Shown here: in pieces, positions 8,503 to 16,981 of the stretch
Layout: each line of letters begins with the position of its first letter
How positions within the stretch are numbered: position 1 is the first letter of the stretch
NCBI GenBank assembly: GCA_945882095.1
Contig: CAMCWF010000019.1
Coordinates: 1 to 43,536 of the forward strand
Origin: Chryseobacterium gleum
GTDB lineage: Bacteria; Bacteroidota; Bacteroidia; Flavobacteriales_D; Crocinitomicaceae
Reading direction: 5' to 3'
DNA: 43,536 bases
Program-made: the position numbers and the translations under genes
Notes under the pieces: generated by a model
What the model saw: only the letters and a program-made list of their open reading frames with translations
The model's database searches: none
Told to the model about the DNA's origin: nothing

Positions 8503-9362
8503 TTTCCTTTCTAAAATTGATTCGCTGGTTGAATCTACTGGCGATTGGGTATACTTTTTTTGGGGTTTTATTCGCTATGAATTGTCAGCTTTTAGCTTTC
8601 GAAAAACAAGTAGATTTTATCCTTTTGGCCCTTTCAACGATGCTGATTGCTGGTGCTGGAAATGCAATTAACGACTACTTCGACCTTCGTGCAGATCGCG
8701 TGAACAAACCTTATAAAATGGTGATCGGAAGGACAATGAAAAAAAGGTCCGCCATTTTGATACATTGGACTTTGAATTTGATTTCTGTTCTGATTTCTGG
8801 TTACCTCAGCTACAAATACCAAACATGGTTTTACATTTTCATTCACTTTTTTTCAACGACCTTGCTATGGGTGTATTCGGTTTACTTGAAGAAAATCACC
8901 TTTTGGTCAAATATAAGCATCGCATTATTGGTTTCGTTAATTCCTTTGGTTGCGCTTTATTTTTTGAAACATTCGGGACAATATGAATTTCATTTCATTT
9001 TTTGGTTTGTAGGCTTTGCCTTCTTAACGAACCTGAACAGGGAATTGGTAAAAGACATCCAAGACATACCTGGAGACAGACTCATAAATGTAAAATCAAT
9101 ACCCCTCGTCTATGGTGTTGGCACATCCAAAAGGATTTCAATGGCTTTGTCGTTTCTTCTAATCCCTTTATTTCTAATTGGATTCTACTGGCCTATTTTC
9201 CCTGAACACGAAATGTTTCAAGCAATCCTTTGGACTTCAATCGGAATCGCATGTATTTCTTGGGTTTGGATGGTTTATCCATTGAAACCAAAATTCGTTA
9301 GCTCGGTATTAAAAATTACGCAGTTTGTAGGAATTTCAGCATTGTATATATTATGTCATTAA
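8499..9362 (+). CDS. UbiA-family membrane prenyltransferase
   Basis: This 287-residue integral membrane enzyme transfers a prenyl chain from its diphosphate to an acceptor. Both Mg-diphosphate motifs are visible: N-D-Y-F-D-L-R-A-D-R-V-N-K-P near residues 57-70 and K-D-I-Q-D-I-P-G-D-R near 184-194. About eight or nine hydrophobic helices span the remainder. Homologues in Bacteroidota are often annotated as geranylgeranylglycerol-phosphate geranylgeranyltransferases because they resemble archaeal lipid enzymes, but the acceptor is not settled; quinone or heme O side-chain transfer are alternatives. Genes for other menaquinone steps are not nearby. It overlaps the PorE-like gene by four bases and maf by ten. 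Confidence 0.85.
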   Translation: MISFLKLIRWLNLLAIGYTFFGVLFAMNCQLLAFEKQVDFILLALSTMLIAGAGNAINDYFDLRADRVNKPYKMVIGRTMKKRSAILIHWTLNLISVLISGYLSYKYQTWFYIFIHFFSTTLLWVYSVYLKKITFWSNISIALLVSLIPLVALYFLKHSGQYEFHFIFWFVGFAFLTNLNRELVKDIQDIPGDRLINVKSIPLVYGVGTSKRISMALSFLLIPLFLIGFYWPIFPEHEMFQAILWTSIGIACISWVWMVYPLKPKFVSSVLKITQFVGISALYILCH

Positions 9363-9922
9363 AAATCATTTTAGGATCGCAATCACCGCGAAGAAAAGAA
9401 TTGTTGGGACAAATGGGTTATGATTTCGGGGTACTGGTTTCAGATATTGACGAGACAATAGATCCTGAATTACCCATTCACAAGGTCCCTGAATCCATTG
9501 CCATCAAGAAAGCCGAATCGTTGCGAAATCAGCTGAAAGAAGATGAAGTATTGATAACTGCGGACACCTTGGTTATTTTAGAAAATGAGGTGATTGGCAA
9601 ACCCGCAAACGAAGCCGAGGCCTTTCAAATATTATCGAGGCTTTCAAATCAAAAGCACTTGGTGATTACGGGGGTTTGTCTGCAATCCCACACTAAAACA
9701 ATCTGCTTCTCTTCAACCACAGAAGTTTATTTTGGTGCCTTAAGCCCTTCAGAAATCAAGGCATACATCAAACGATATTCGCCTTTTGACAAAGCGGGAT
9801 CGTATGGAATTCAAGAATGGATTGGATACATTGGCGTGGAAAAGATTGTGGGTTCTTATACGAATGTTATCGGGTTACCGACCCACGAACTTTACAATGC
9901 ACTTAAAAAGTTTATGGCATAA
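9353..9922 (+). CDS. maf: Maf-like nucleotide pyrophosphatase
   Basis: Maf proteins hydrolyse nucleoside triphosphates, often dTTP, UTP or modified nucleotides, to monophosphates and keep non-canonical nucleotides out of nucleic acids. The 189-residue length is typical. The N-terminal L-G-S-Q-S-P-R-R-K-E-L-L loop, A-D-T-L-V (catalytic Asp), I-G-K-P and D-K-A-G-S-Y-G-I-Q motifs are all present. The dTTP/UTP specificity is inferred from the last motif. It is the last gene of the queE operon and is followed at once by a strong hairpin terminator. Pairing with the UbiA-type prenyltransferase is common in Bacteroidota. Confidence 0.92.
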   Translation: MSLKIILGSQSPRRKELLGQMGYDFGVLVSDIDETIDPELPIHKVPESIAIKKAESLRNQLKEDEVLITADTLVILENEVIGKPANEAEAFQILSRLSNQKHLVITGVCLQSHTKTICFSSTTEVYFGALSPSEIKAYIKRYSPFDKAGSYGIQEWIGYIGVEKIVGSYTNVIGLPTHELYNALKKFMA

Positions 9923-9923
9923 A

Positions 9924-9946
9924 AAAAGGAGGCATTGCCTCCTTTT
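9924..9946. terminator. Bidirectional intrinsic terminator between maf and ompA
   Basis: A perfect 10-bp stem (AAAAGGAGGC / GCCTCCTTTT) with a three-base ATT loop lies between two convergent genes. The AT-rich ends supply a T-run on either strand, so it can end both the queE-maf and the hemE-ompA transcripts. Confidence 0.9.
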
Positions 9947-9962
9947 ATGATTTTAGGTTCTG

Positions 9963-11312
9963 TTAATTTTGAACCACGAACTCTACACGTCGGTTACGAG
10001 CCCATTGTAATTCTTTGTCGCTTGGATCTTCATCTGAAGAAGCTTCTTTTGTATTTGGCATTGAAGCACCTTTTGGATCAATCGTAAAACGACTTTCTGA
10101 AATTCCTCCTTTGATCAAAAGCGCTTTGATGAGTTCTCCACGTTTTTCATCCATGTTTTCTAAATCTGCTTTCAGGTCTTCAAATTCCTCAGCTGCCCTG
10201 TCTTCTTCTTCGTCATTGTGGGTTAACACGGTTACTTTCACATTTGGATTGGCTTTCATTTGCTCGATTACATAATCGATTGAGCCTTTTCCAGTTGAGG
10301 ACAAGTTGGACTTCCCAAAAGCATAGTAAATGGTTTGTGCACCAATTTTCTCAGCAACGGTCATTTTATCTGAAATCACAGGTTCGATGGTCATTACGAC
10401 GGTAGAATATTCGTAGGAAGCTGCAGCAGTATCTGCTTTAAAGCAATTACACTCTGTTTTATTGGCCACTTCTTTGATTCGGATGTTATCGATGTAATAA
10501 TAGGCCAACGGTAAAATCGTTGCTGCCTCTGCACCTGTTTCTAGCTTAGTTATTTTCTTTTGAACCATTGCCGTGGTTTTGTCATTGAACATAAAGTTAC
10601 CAATCACCACACCGGTTTCATCGCCTTTTGCCTTGTATACGTTACAAACTTTATCCCAATCGGAGTAACTGTTGTAAACACGATTTTTGTAATTCATTAT
10701 TAACCTTCCTTCTTCAAAATTTACTTGACCGCCTGTTGCCATCTCAATTTTTTCATATTCAGCGTGATTTTTAACAAACATCATCCCGATGTTGTTGGTC
10801 GCATATTTAGAAGCTTCAGCCAAGGAAATTGACATTTCTACACAGTAAAATTTTCCGGGTGTCATTTTTTTCAATTTTCCTTTCGCATCAACAAAAGGAA
10901 TGGTGATGTAGGTTTTTTCTTTTTGCAACTTTCCTGGTTTGTAGGTCACTATTCCTGCGTACGCATTGTTTTCAGCTTTTGGATTGATGAAAAGCAAACG
11001 GTCGTTTGTTGTGAGGCTTTCATCTTTCGGATTCTTTGGCGCTGCAAAACCATAGATGTTTTGTCCTGCTCCGTAATCCCCTGATCCAAAGAAAAGATCT
11101 GCAGGGTATTCGACAATGGTTGCTTCAAGACCATCAACCGCGGTAATTAATCCTGGTTCAGAAATCTCAGTCATTGATTTGTCTTTAAAATCTTCGAACG
11201 TACTGTTCAAGAACAATGCACTTTTATCTCCTTTTTTCTGAGCGAAAGCAGCATTGCTTACGAGTAAAATCAACAAAGTGATTACGGCTAGGTTAACTTG
11301 GTTTCGTTTCAT
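9963..11312 (-). CDS. OmpA-family protein with divergent peptidoglycan-binding domain
   Basis: This 449-residue envelope protein has a signal peptide (residues 1-24, ending NAAFA). A beta-rich N-terminal region (about 35-290) of unclear type, possibly a carbohydrate-binding-like sandwich, ends with a C-x-C pair near residue 295. The C-terminal OmpA-like domain begins near residue 320 (Y-Y-A-F-G-K-S-N-L) and ends with N-R-R-V-E-F-V-V. The usual G-H-T-D-x-x-G loop is replaced by T-H-N-D followed by a strongly acidic insertion of about 25 residues, so peptidoglycan binding may be altered or lost, although the arginine of the R-G-x-L-I helix is kept. Its start codon lies inside hemE by 20 bases, indicating cotranscription with that gene. 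Confidence 0.8.
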   Translation of the reverse strand: MKRNQVNLAVITLLILLVSNAAFAQKKGDKSALFLNSTFEDFKDKSMTEISEPGLITAVDGLEATIVEYPADLFFGSGDYGAGQNIYGFAAPKNPKDESLTTNDRLLFINPKAENNAYAGIVTYKPGKLQKEKTYITIPFVDAKGKLKKMTPGKFYCVEMSISLAEASKYATNNIGMMFVKNHAEYEKIEMATGGQVNFEEGRLIMNYKNRVYNSYSDWDKVCNVYKAKGDETGVVIGNFMFNDKTTAMVQKKITKLETGAEAATILPLAYYYIDNIRIKEVANKTECNCFKADTAAASYEYSTVVMTIEPVISDKMTVAEKIGAQTIYYAFGKSNLSSTGKGSIDYVIEQMKANPNVKVTVLTHNDEEEDRAAEEFEDLKADLENMDEKRGELIKALLIKGGISESRFTIDPKGASMPNTKEASSDEDPSDKELQWARNRRVEFVVQN

Positions 11313-12333
11313 GGTTTTTGACGGTTTTAATTAAAACTTTTACTTTTTCTGGATCCACATCGGGATAAACACCGTGTCCCAAATTTACAATATGTCTTTG
11401 ACTTACAAAGGAATTCAATAATTTATTTGTTTCCGTTTCGATAACTTTATCAGGTGCGTAGAGCAAACAGGGATCTAAATTTCCTTGAAGGGTTTTTGAT
11501 TCTCCAACCAAATTCCTTATTTCCTTCATGTCCATATTCCAATCCAATCCCAAGGCGGTACAATTTAACGGTGCCAAATCCGGCATTGAAGCAATTGCTC
11601 CTTTTGAGAAAACCGTAAAGGGAAATCCTGGAAAGTGAGACGTAATTGTTTCGATGTATTTAATTCCAAATTCTTTGTATTGCTCCCTTCCAAGGATTCC
11701 TGCCCAAGAGTCAAACAATTGTAAAGCATCAACACCGGCTTGAATTTGCAATTTCATATAGGCTATGGTAATTTCGGTGATGCGACCAAGCAATTGGTGT
11801 GCCAACTCAGGATGGGTGTAGAGCAATTTCCTTGATTCAGAAAATGTTTTAGAACCTTTACCTTCCACCATGTAACAGAAGATCGTCCATGGAGCGCCTG
11901 CAAACCCAATGAGGGGTACACGATTGGCTAAATTTGTCTTGGTTAACTTTATTGCTTCGAACACATAAGAAAGGCGATCTGCTACATCAATGTCATCATC
12001 TAAATGGACAAGGTCATCAACCGAGCGAATGGTTTTTGAAAACCATGGGCCTTTGGCTTCAATCATTTCATATTTCAATCCCATAGCATCTGGAACGACG
12101 AGAATGTCTGAAAATAGAATGGCCGCGTCCACGTCAAGGATGTCGACAGGTTGAATGGTTACTTCCGAGGCCAAGGCTGGGGTTTCAACCAATTCCTTAA
12201 ATCCGCTAATTTTGGAACGAATCGCCCGATATTCCGGTAAAATCCTTCCTGCTTGACGCATCAACCAAACGGGGTATCTTTCAATGGCTTCTCCGCGATG
12301 GGCTCGTAAGTATAAATCGTTTCTTAATTGCAT
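11293..12333 (-). CDS. hemE: Uroporphyrinogen decarboxylase
   Basis: HemE decarboxylates the four acetate side chains of uroporphyrinogen III to give coproporphyrinogen III in heme synthesis. The 346-residue protein carries the family hallmark P-V-W-L-M-R-Q-A-G-R-x-L-P-E-Y near the N-terminus, the I-G-F-A-G-A-P-W-T block, and C-terminal G-N-L-D-P and G-H-G-V-Y-P motifs. The ATG at 12333 (MQLRNDLYLRA) was preferred over the in-frame start at 12351 because it matches the family start, and because a perfect -7 element (TATATTTG) lies between them. Its 3' end overlaps the OmpA-like gene by 20 bases. No other heme gene is in the window. Confidence 0.95.
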   Translation of the reverse strand: MQLRNDLYLRAHRGEAIERYPVWLMRQAGRILPEYRAIRSKISGFKELVETPALASEVTIQPVDILDVDAAILFSDILVVPDAMGLKYEMIEAKGPWFSKTIRSVDDLVHLDDDIDVADRLSYVFEAIKLTKTNLANRVPLIGFAGAPWTIFCYMVEGKGSKTFSESRKLLYTHPELAHQLLGRITEITIAYMKLQIQAGVDALQLFDSWAGILGREQYKEFGIKYIETITSHFPGFPFTVFSKGAIASMPDLAPLNCTALGLDWNMDMKEIRNLVGESKTLQGNLDPCLLYAPDKVIETETNKLLNSFVSQRHIVNLGHGVYPDVDPEKVKVLIKTVKNHETKPS

Positions 12334-12338
12334 GCCCG

Positions 12339-12346
12339 CAAATATA
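12339..12346 (-). promoter_or_regulatory. -7 element (TATATTTG) directly upstream of hemE
   Basis: A perfect TAnnTTTG match ends five bases before the hemE ATG at 12333 on the minus strand. The nearest upstream TTG is about 24 bases away, longer than the preferred 19-21. Use of this element would give a leaderless or near-leaderless hemE mRNA and rules against the longer start at 12351. Confidence 0.5.
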
Positions 12347-12366
12347 ATCAATTGCCCTTATTATGT

Positions 12367-13038
12367 CTACCAATTGATGGTTGTTTGTCCGTACCTAAGT
12401 AGGATTTCATTGGTCTTGCTAAAATGTCTACAACCAAAAAATCCTCTGTATGCTGAAAGCGGAGAAGGGTGTGGAGCCGCCAAAACATAATGCTTTTTCA
12501 AATCAAGCAAGGCGGTTTTCGCATTGGCTTTTGCGCCCCAAAGTAAAAAAACGACAGGAGAAGTTCGATTGTCTAGCAAAGCTATAATCTTGTCAGTAAA
12601 AATTTCCCATCCTTTCCCGAGATGACTTTCAGGCTTACCTTCCGAAACGGTTAAAACGGTATTCAACATCAGGACACCTTGTTCGGCCCAACGCATCAAA
12701 TTGCCATTTTGGGGTACCGCTATCCCTAAGTCACTTTCTATTTCTTTAAAAACATTCCCTAAACTTTTTGGGAAAGGCTTCACTTTGGGTTCTACAGAAA
12801 AACAGAGTCCATGTGCGTGACCAAAGGTGGGGTAAGGGTCTTGGCCAAGGATAACAACTTTCACATTATCGAATGGGCAAACATTAAGTGCCGAGAAGAC
12901 CCGGTCGAACGCGGGAAATGTTCGCGTAGATTTTGAAGCATATTCCTTCTCAAGAAAAAAAATTAAGTCCTTAAAGTATTTCTTTTCGAATTCGTCCTTC
13001 AACAAGGATTTCCAATCTTCAGCAAGGTTAAGGATCAT
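12367..13038 (-). CDS. ung: Uracil-DNA glycosylase, family 1
   Basis: Ung removes uracil from DNA as the first step of base excision repair. The 223-residue protein carries the water-activating motif G-Q-D-P-Y-P with catalytic Asp67, the uracil-stacking Phe in G-L-C-F-S-V, the L-L-W-G-A-K-A segment, and the DNA-intercalation loop H-P-S-P-L-S-A-Y-R-G-F near residue 190. Length is normal. Its ATG overlaps the plsC-like stop in an ATGA arrangement, so the two are coupled. It precedes hemE with a 33-base gap. Confidence 0.96.
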   Translation of the reverse strand: MILNLAEDWKSLLKDEFEKKYFKDLIFFLEKEYASKSTRTFPAFDRVFSALNVCPFDNVKVVILGQDPYPTFGHAHGLCFSVEPKVKPFPKSLGNVFKEIESDLGIAVPQNGNLMRWAEQGVLMLNTVLTVSEGKPESHLGKGWEIFTDKIIALLDNRTSPVVFLLWGAKANAKTALLDLKKHYVLAAPHPSPLSAYRGFFGCRHFSKTNEILLRYGQTTINW

Positions 13039-14366
13039 AAATCTGTTAATACGTCTTGAATTTTTTTCAGGAGGTCCGCATGTTCTTGATGTAAGTATTC
13101 AAGATCCAATTTCGAAACTTTTCGCATCCGAACCATTTTCTCAATATGTGATTTTGCAGCCAATGCAATCCCTGCAAACAATCCGATGCATAAAAAGTAA
13201 ACCACAACAACGGTAAGGTTCAGGGCGCAATTAAATGGGAGCCACTGAGGTACAATAAAGAGTAGCGGGAGATTCAAGAAAAGTACGCTAAAGATGGCAG
13301 CAACCATTTTCGTGGAACTCCAGAAGACTGGGCGTTTAAATTTTTTCTCCACCCAAGATTTAATGACAAAATAAGGTATACCTGCATGAATCAACCCAAG
13401 AAGAATAAATGGAAACAGCAAAACAATATAAAGGATTCGCTCGGTAGCTTTCCATCCATGATTTTCCGCTGCGAATCTTTCTGCTTCGGTAATGCCCAAC
13501 TTCTTTAAAGACAAGTTGTATGCTTCCAGCTCTGATCTTAAGGGTTTTAGCAATGTCAGTGCAGCCTCATTGCGATTGTTTAGCCACAGCCCCAATTTTT
13601 TTCCATATTCCCAACGCTCAGTGACGTTTAAATCTGAATCAAAACAAGTTGGATGGAGGCCTTTTCGTGTAAACATCATGAGGTTTTCATGAAAATCGGT
13701 CCAATCCGTATCGTGCACATCAATAAGTATGGAACTGAGGTCTTTTTCTAATGCTTTTGTCAACTCATTGATCACCTTGGCAGGGTTTGCTTCATATGCT
13801 TCGCGGTAATCATTCAACAGAATTCTATTGCCAGCAGAAATAACTAGGTCGCTTCTGCGCAAGTTGACATCGGCATAATTCATTCCAATCGATTGAACAT
13901 AAATTGGGTATTTCCAATCGCAAAATTCCAAAGCAGAAAATCCAATGCGAAAGGGTCCTTTTTTGAGGGGGTTCAGTTTCCTTTGAATTCTATCCTCTGT
14001 AAATCCTTCCCCAAAAATCAATACGTTTCTGTTTCCTTTGAGGATTGCGTTGGTTTTTTGAAAAATGACCGCATTTTTCTCTTTGGTATTCACATTGTCA
14101 CGTTGTCGGTAGATGGGCAGCATATGAGAAAGCCAGAAAATGGGTTTGGTAAATCGATTAAATACATCCGATCGGGTCATAAAAAAAACAATCGGTCGAC
14201 GCAACGCAGCAATGATCAACGGATCCATGAAGGAACCCGGGTGATTGCTTACAAAAATGGTCCTGCCAAACCAAAAAGTATTTTTGTTAACCACATGAAT
14301 TTGCCGATAATACAATCGAAAGGAATATTTCAAGGCAAACCAAAGGAATAGGTAAAGTAAACGCAT
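13035..14366 (-). CDS. Membrane acyltransferase, PlsC/LPLAT family
   Basis: This 443-residue enzyme probably acylates glycerol-3-phosphate or lysophosphatidate in phospholipid synthesis. An N-terminal hydrophobic segment leads to the LPLAT domain. The catalytic block reads S-N-H-P-G-S-F-M-D-P, an H-x5-D form instead of the standard H-x4-D, as seen in a subgroup that Bacteroidota share. An F-G-E-G-F-T block stands where P-E-G-T/S is usual. Residues about 300-410 hold several transmembrane helices, making it much longer than the 240-residue PlsC. It heads a minus-strand operon with ung. A glycerol-3-phosphate acyltransferase role is a possible alternative. Confidence 0.82.
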   Translation of the reverse strand: MRLLYLFLWFALKYSFRLYYRQIHVVNKNTFWFGRTIFVSNHPGSFMDPLIIAALRRPIVFFMTRSDVFNRFTKPIFWLSHMLPIYRQRDNVNTKEKNAVIFQKTNAILKGNRNVLIFGEGFTEDRIQRKLNPLKKGPFRIGFSALEFCDWKYPIYVQSIGMNYADVNLRRSDLVISAGNRILLNDYREAYEANPAKVINELTKALEKDLSSILIDVHDTDWTDFHENLMMFTRKGLHPTCFDSDLNVTERWEYGKKLGLWLNNRNEAALTLLKPLRSELEAYNLSLKKLGITEAERFAAENHGWKATERILYIVLLFPFILLGLIHAGIPYFVIKSWVEKKFKRPVFWSSTKMVAAIFSVLFLNLPLLFIVPQWLPFNCALNLTVVVVYFLCIGLFAGIALAAKSHIEKMVRMRKVSKLDLEYLHQEHADLLKKIQDVLTDL

Positions 14367-14369
14367 ATG

Positions 14370-14401
14370 CGAAATTAGAAATATTCTCCAAGTTTTTTCA
14401 A
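14370..14401 (-). promoter_or_regulatory. Probable promoter of plsC-ung
   Basis: On the minus strand TTG (14399-14401) is followed after 21 bases by TAATTTCG (14370-14377), one mismatch from TAnnTTTG. The -7 box ends three bases before the plsC ATG, implying a leaderless transcript. Confidence 0.45.
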
Positions 14402-14457
14402 CAACGGAATTGAGAATAACTTTATGAAGAAGGCGAAAGACCGTTTAATCTTATCCT

Positions 14458-14465
14458 TATTTTCG
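14458..14465 (+). promoter_or_regulatory. -7-like element (TATTTTCG) upstream of ddl
   Basis: A one-mismatch version of TAnnTTTG ends four bases before the ddl ATG. No TTG is found at the right spacing, so support is weak on its own. The 103-base divergent region 14367-14469 contains nothing else I recognise apart from the plsC promoter. Confidence 0.3.
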
Positions 14466-14469
14466 TTGC

Positions 14470-15447
14470 ATGCAGACAATCGGAATCTTTTGCGGCGGAC
14501 TCTCTTCGGAATTTGACATTTCTTTAAAGAGTGCTGAAACCATTCTTACAAACTTGCCTTTAAACTACAGGGCGCTAAAAGTAATCGTGTCCGAAGGGGC
14601 ATGGAAATCTGAATTTAATGGGAAGCAAGGTGTATTTGATTTAAATACGTGTTCAGCGACCATCGAAGGAGATACCGTTCATTTCGACGCTGCCATTGTA
14701 TACATCCATGGAAATCCTGGTGAAAACGGTAAAATTCAGGCGTACTTGGATTTGTTTGAAAAGCCTTATGTAAATCCGGACGTACTCGCTTCAGCCTTAT
14801 CGTTTGACAAATGGTACTGCAATCAATTTCTTAAATCCTTTGGATTCCCAGTTGCAAAGTCGGTTTTTTTAGGACAAGGTGAATCGTACAATGCTTCAAA
14901 AATTGCAGAAGACCTTTCGCTTCCACTTTTTGTTAAACCTACAGGTTCTGGGTCAAGTTATGGGATAAGCAAAGTGAAGCACCTCGATGAATTAGATACT
15001 GCCATTGCAAATGCATTTAAGGAAGGACCAACGATTGTTTTAGAGTCTTTTTTGGATGGCATTGAGGTCACCTGTGGGGTTTTTAGAAACCAAGAATCAT
15101 TGATGGCATTGCCATTAACAGAGATTGTCACTGAAAACGATTTTTTTGACTACGAAGCGAAATACTTAGGGAAATCTGAAGAAATCACACCTGCTCGGAT
15201 TTCAGATGAAAGCCGCATTAAAATTCAAAACCTAGCCAAGGAGGTATACAAGGTGCTTCGCCTGCGCTCCATTGCAAGAATTGATTTCATCCTAGTCGAT
15301 GAAACGCCATATATCATTGAAGTCAACACCACACCGGGATTTTCTAAGGAAAGTATTGTACCCAAGATGTTGGCCGTTGAACAAATGAGTATCTCTACCT
15401 TTTGGGAAATCATCTTATCAACCGAACTTGAAGGAAGCAAATCTTAA
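14470..15447 (+). CDS. ddl: D-alanine--D-alanine ligase
   Basis: Ddl joins two D-alanines using ATP to make the dipeptide that ends peptidoglycan stem peptides. The 325-residue protein has the N-terminal G-G-L-S-S-E-F-D-I-S-L-K-S motif (residues 9-21), the ATP-grasp lysine in F-V-K-P-T-G-S-G-S-S-Y-G-I, R-I-D-F-I-L, and the Mg-binding E-V-N-T-T-P-G-F-S near the end. Length and start fit the family. It is transcribed towards dacB, with stops 16 bases apart, placing two D-Ala-D-Ala enzymes together though on opposite strands. The usual mur neighbours are absent. Confidence 0.96.
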   Translation: MQTIGIFCGGLSSEFDISLKSAETILTNLPLNYRALKVIVSEGAWKSEFNGKQGVFDLNTCSATIEGDTVHFDAAIVYIHGNPGENGKIQAYLDLFEKPYVNPDVLASALSFDKWYCNQFLKSFGFPVAKSVFLGQGESYNASKIAEDLSLPLFVKPTGSGSSYGISKVKHLDELDTAIANAFKEGPTIVLESFLDGIEVTCGVFRNQESLMALPLTEIVTENDFFDYEAKYLGKSEEITPARISDESRIKIQNLAKEVYKVLRLRSIARIDFILVDETPYIIEVNTTPGFSKESIVPKMLAVEQMSISTFWEIILSTELEGSKS

Positions 15448-15463
15448 AGCTTCGAGAAACCAT

Positions 15464-16915
15464 CTACAATCCTGAAAGCGAATTGAGTATTTTTTCCATT
15501 TTTGAAACCACATGTGACGTAGCACAAGTGTAGCCATTAACGGTTACAGCAAAAACAAAGTCCCGTCCAGAAAGTGAGTGAATATAGCCTGCGTAGGATT
15601 TAATTCCGGTCATGCTTCCGCTTTTCGCACAAATCTTCCCCTCGCCCATTTGGTCATTGCAAAGGTCTCTGATCGTACCTGAAACCCCAGCGGTTGGAAG
15701 GGAAGCAAAATAAGGGCTGAAATTCGGAGAATTGTACATATACTTAAGCAGTTCACAAAAATGAGCCGCGGAAATTTTGTTATCCCTTGACAATCCACTC
15801 CCATCAAAAATGCGCAATCCTGATGTATCTATTTTGGTCCCCCAGTATGCGTGTTCCACATTTAATGCGGATGCATTGGTTCCATCTCCTGTAATTTTAT
15901 ATCCTACCCCATTGAGTAAACCTTCGGCGAAAAAATTAACACTCCGTTCGTTGGTCCAAGTTGCAATTTCATCTACATTTCTTCCTTTTTCAGATAGCAG
16001 CAGCGTTATCATATCGTAATCTGGTCGTTTCAATTTAGCCAAGCGCATGGTTTTGACTTCACCTGTCAAAAGGATTCCCTTTGAGACAAGTACATTTCTG
16101 AACACTTCGGCAAAATTCAATTCTGGATCTGGAATGGATCCTTTCACCATGTAACTGGATTTGTAGGCTGGAAGCCTGCCGCTGGCACTTCGAGAATAAT
16201 CATAAGGATTTCCGTACACATTTGAATGATCCCCCTTGACTCGCGCGGAAACAATCCTACTGGTGAAATACAATTGGGATTGCTTGGGATAAGTGGCTAT
16301 CAATTTGGCTTTTGTCCCAGGTTTTCCAGTAGCGAAATAATATTTCAGGATGTTATCATACCAATTGATTCCCGCGGGAAACGCACCATAATAATTCCCA
16401 AGGTCCGCAGCCGACCAACCTAAGGGCGCGCCATTGTACCCAAAATCTGACCCGTCGATGATTATGTTACCTTTCAGCTCGTGCAATCCCATTGCAATTA
16501 ATGAATCCGCCCAACGGTTCAAGACATCGAGTTCCAATCCATCGGCATTGAAAAACTTACTTCCTAGGGTGACATCCCCTCCCCCTTTTACCCAAAGATT
16601 TCCAGTCAACGTTCCCTTCACAATGGGCGCATCGGCATAAAGCCCCGTCTGAAATTGGTAAGACGGACCTAAGAGTTCATACGCCAGGGCAGTGGTAAAC
16701 AACTTTGTAGTAGAGGCTGTAGCAAAGGACTTCTTTGGATTCCATTGCAACAAGGTATCCCCAGTTTTTACATCGATGGCCAAGATAGAAATCTTTGAAT
16801 TTAGCAACACTGGATCCGTGGTTAATTCAAACAAAGCGGCAGCAGGCTCTTGTCCCCATACCCAACTTTGAAGCATTGCGAAAGCAATATAGCTGTATCT
16901 TAGCAGAAATTTCAC
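15464..16915 (-). CDS. dacB: D-alanyl-D-alanine carboxypeptidase/endopeptidase (PBP4)
   Basis: PBP4 trims the terminal D-Ala and cleaves cross-links of peptidoglycan in the periplasm. The penicillin-binding serine motif S-T-T-K lies near residue 68 of the 483-residue product, S-G-L-S-R-D-N forms the second motif, and K-S-G-S-M-T-G stands in for K-T-G near the C-terminus. The large insertion between the first two motifs is typical of class C PBPs. The frame opens at a TTG (16942), but I prefer the GTG at 16913-16915, which gives the clean signal peptide MKFLLRYSYIAFAML... ending VWGQ. A CAATTTTG element lies four bases before that GTG. The start choice remains uncertain. Confidence 0.9.
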   Translation of the reverse strand: MKFLLRYSYIAFAMLQSWVWGQEPAAALFELTTDPVLLNSKISILAIDVKTGDTLLQWNPKKSFATASTTKLFTTALAYELLGPSYQFQTGLYADAPIVKGTLTGNLWVKGGGDVTLGSKFFNADGLELDVLNRWADSLIAMGLHELKGNIIIDGSDFGYNGAPLGWSAADLGNYYGAFPAGINWYDNILKYYFATGKPGTKAKLIATYPKQSQLYFTSRIVSARVKGDHSNVYGNPYDYSRSASGRLPAYKSSYMVKGSIPDPELNFAEVFRNVLVSKGILLTGEVKTMRLAKLKRPDYDMITLLLSEKGRNVDEIATWTNERSVNFFAEGLLNGVGYKITGDGTNASALNVEHAYWGTKIDTSGLRIFDGSGLSRDNKISAAHFCELLKYMYNSPNFSPYFASLPTAGVSGTIRDLCNDQMGEGKICAKSGSMTGIKSYAGYIHSLSGRDFVFAVTVNGYTCATSHVVSKMEKILNSLSGL

Positions 16916-16919
16916 ATTG

Positions 16920-16927
16920 CAAAATTG
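16920..16927 (-). promoter_or_regulatory. -7-like element (CAATTTTG) before the dacB GTG
   Basis: A one-mismatch copy of TAnnTTTG ends four bases upstream of the GTG at 16915 on the minus strand, at the same distance as the elements before hemE, lpxD and the gene at 42942. No TTG lies at 19-21 bases. Support is mainly positional. Confidence 0.3.
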
Positions 16928-16981
16928 GAAAAACAATGGCAATTTCTTTCATCAAAAATTTTAACTTTTCAACAATAGCCT

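Noticed and set aside
11324..11337. Perfect 14-bp palindrome GTTTTAATTAAAAC upstream of the OmpA-like gene
   Set aside because: It lies inside hemE coding sequence, is pure AT in its core, and has no second copy nearby, so chance is likely enough.
13893..14351. Plus-strand open frame of 152 codons
   Set aside because: It is antisense to the plsC-like gene, whose catalytic block is intact.
14423..14515. Short 30-codon frame (MKKAKDRL start) running into ddl
   Set aside because: It is out of frame with ddl, has no support beyond an ATG, and such short frames are expected by chance.
15448..15463. Possible terminator between ddl and dacB
   Set aside because: The 16-base gap has no stem longer than a few bases and no T-run.
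16916..16942. TTG start for dacB at 16942
   Set aside because: It would add nine residues before a good signal peptide; the GTG at 16915 fits better.
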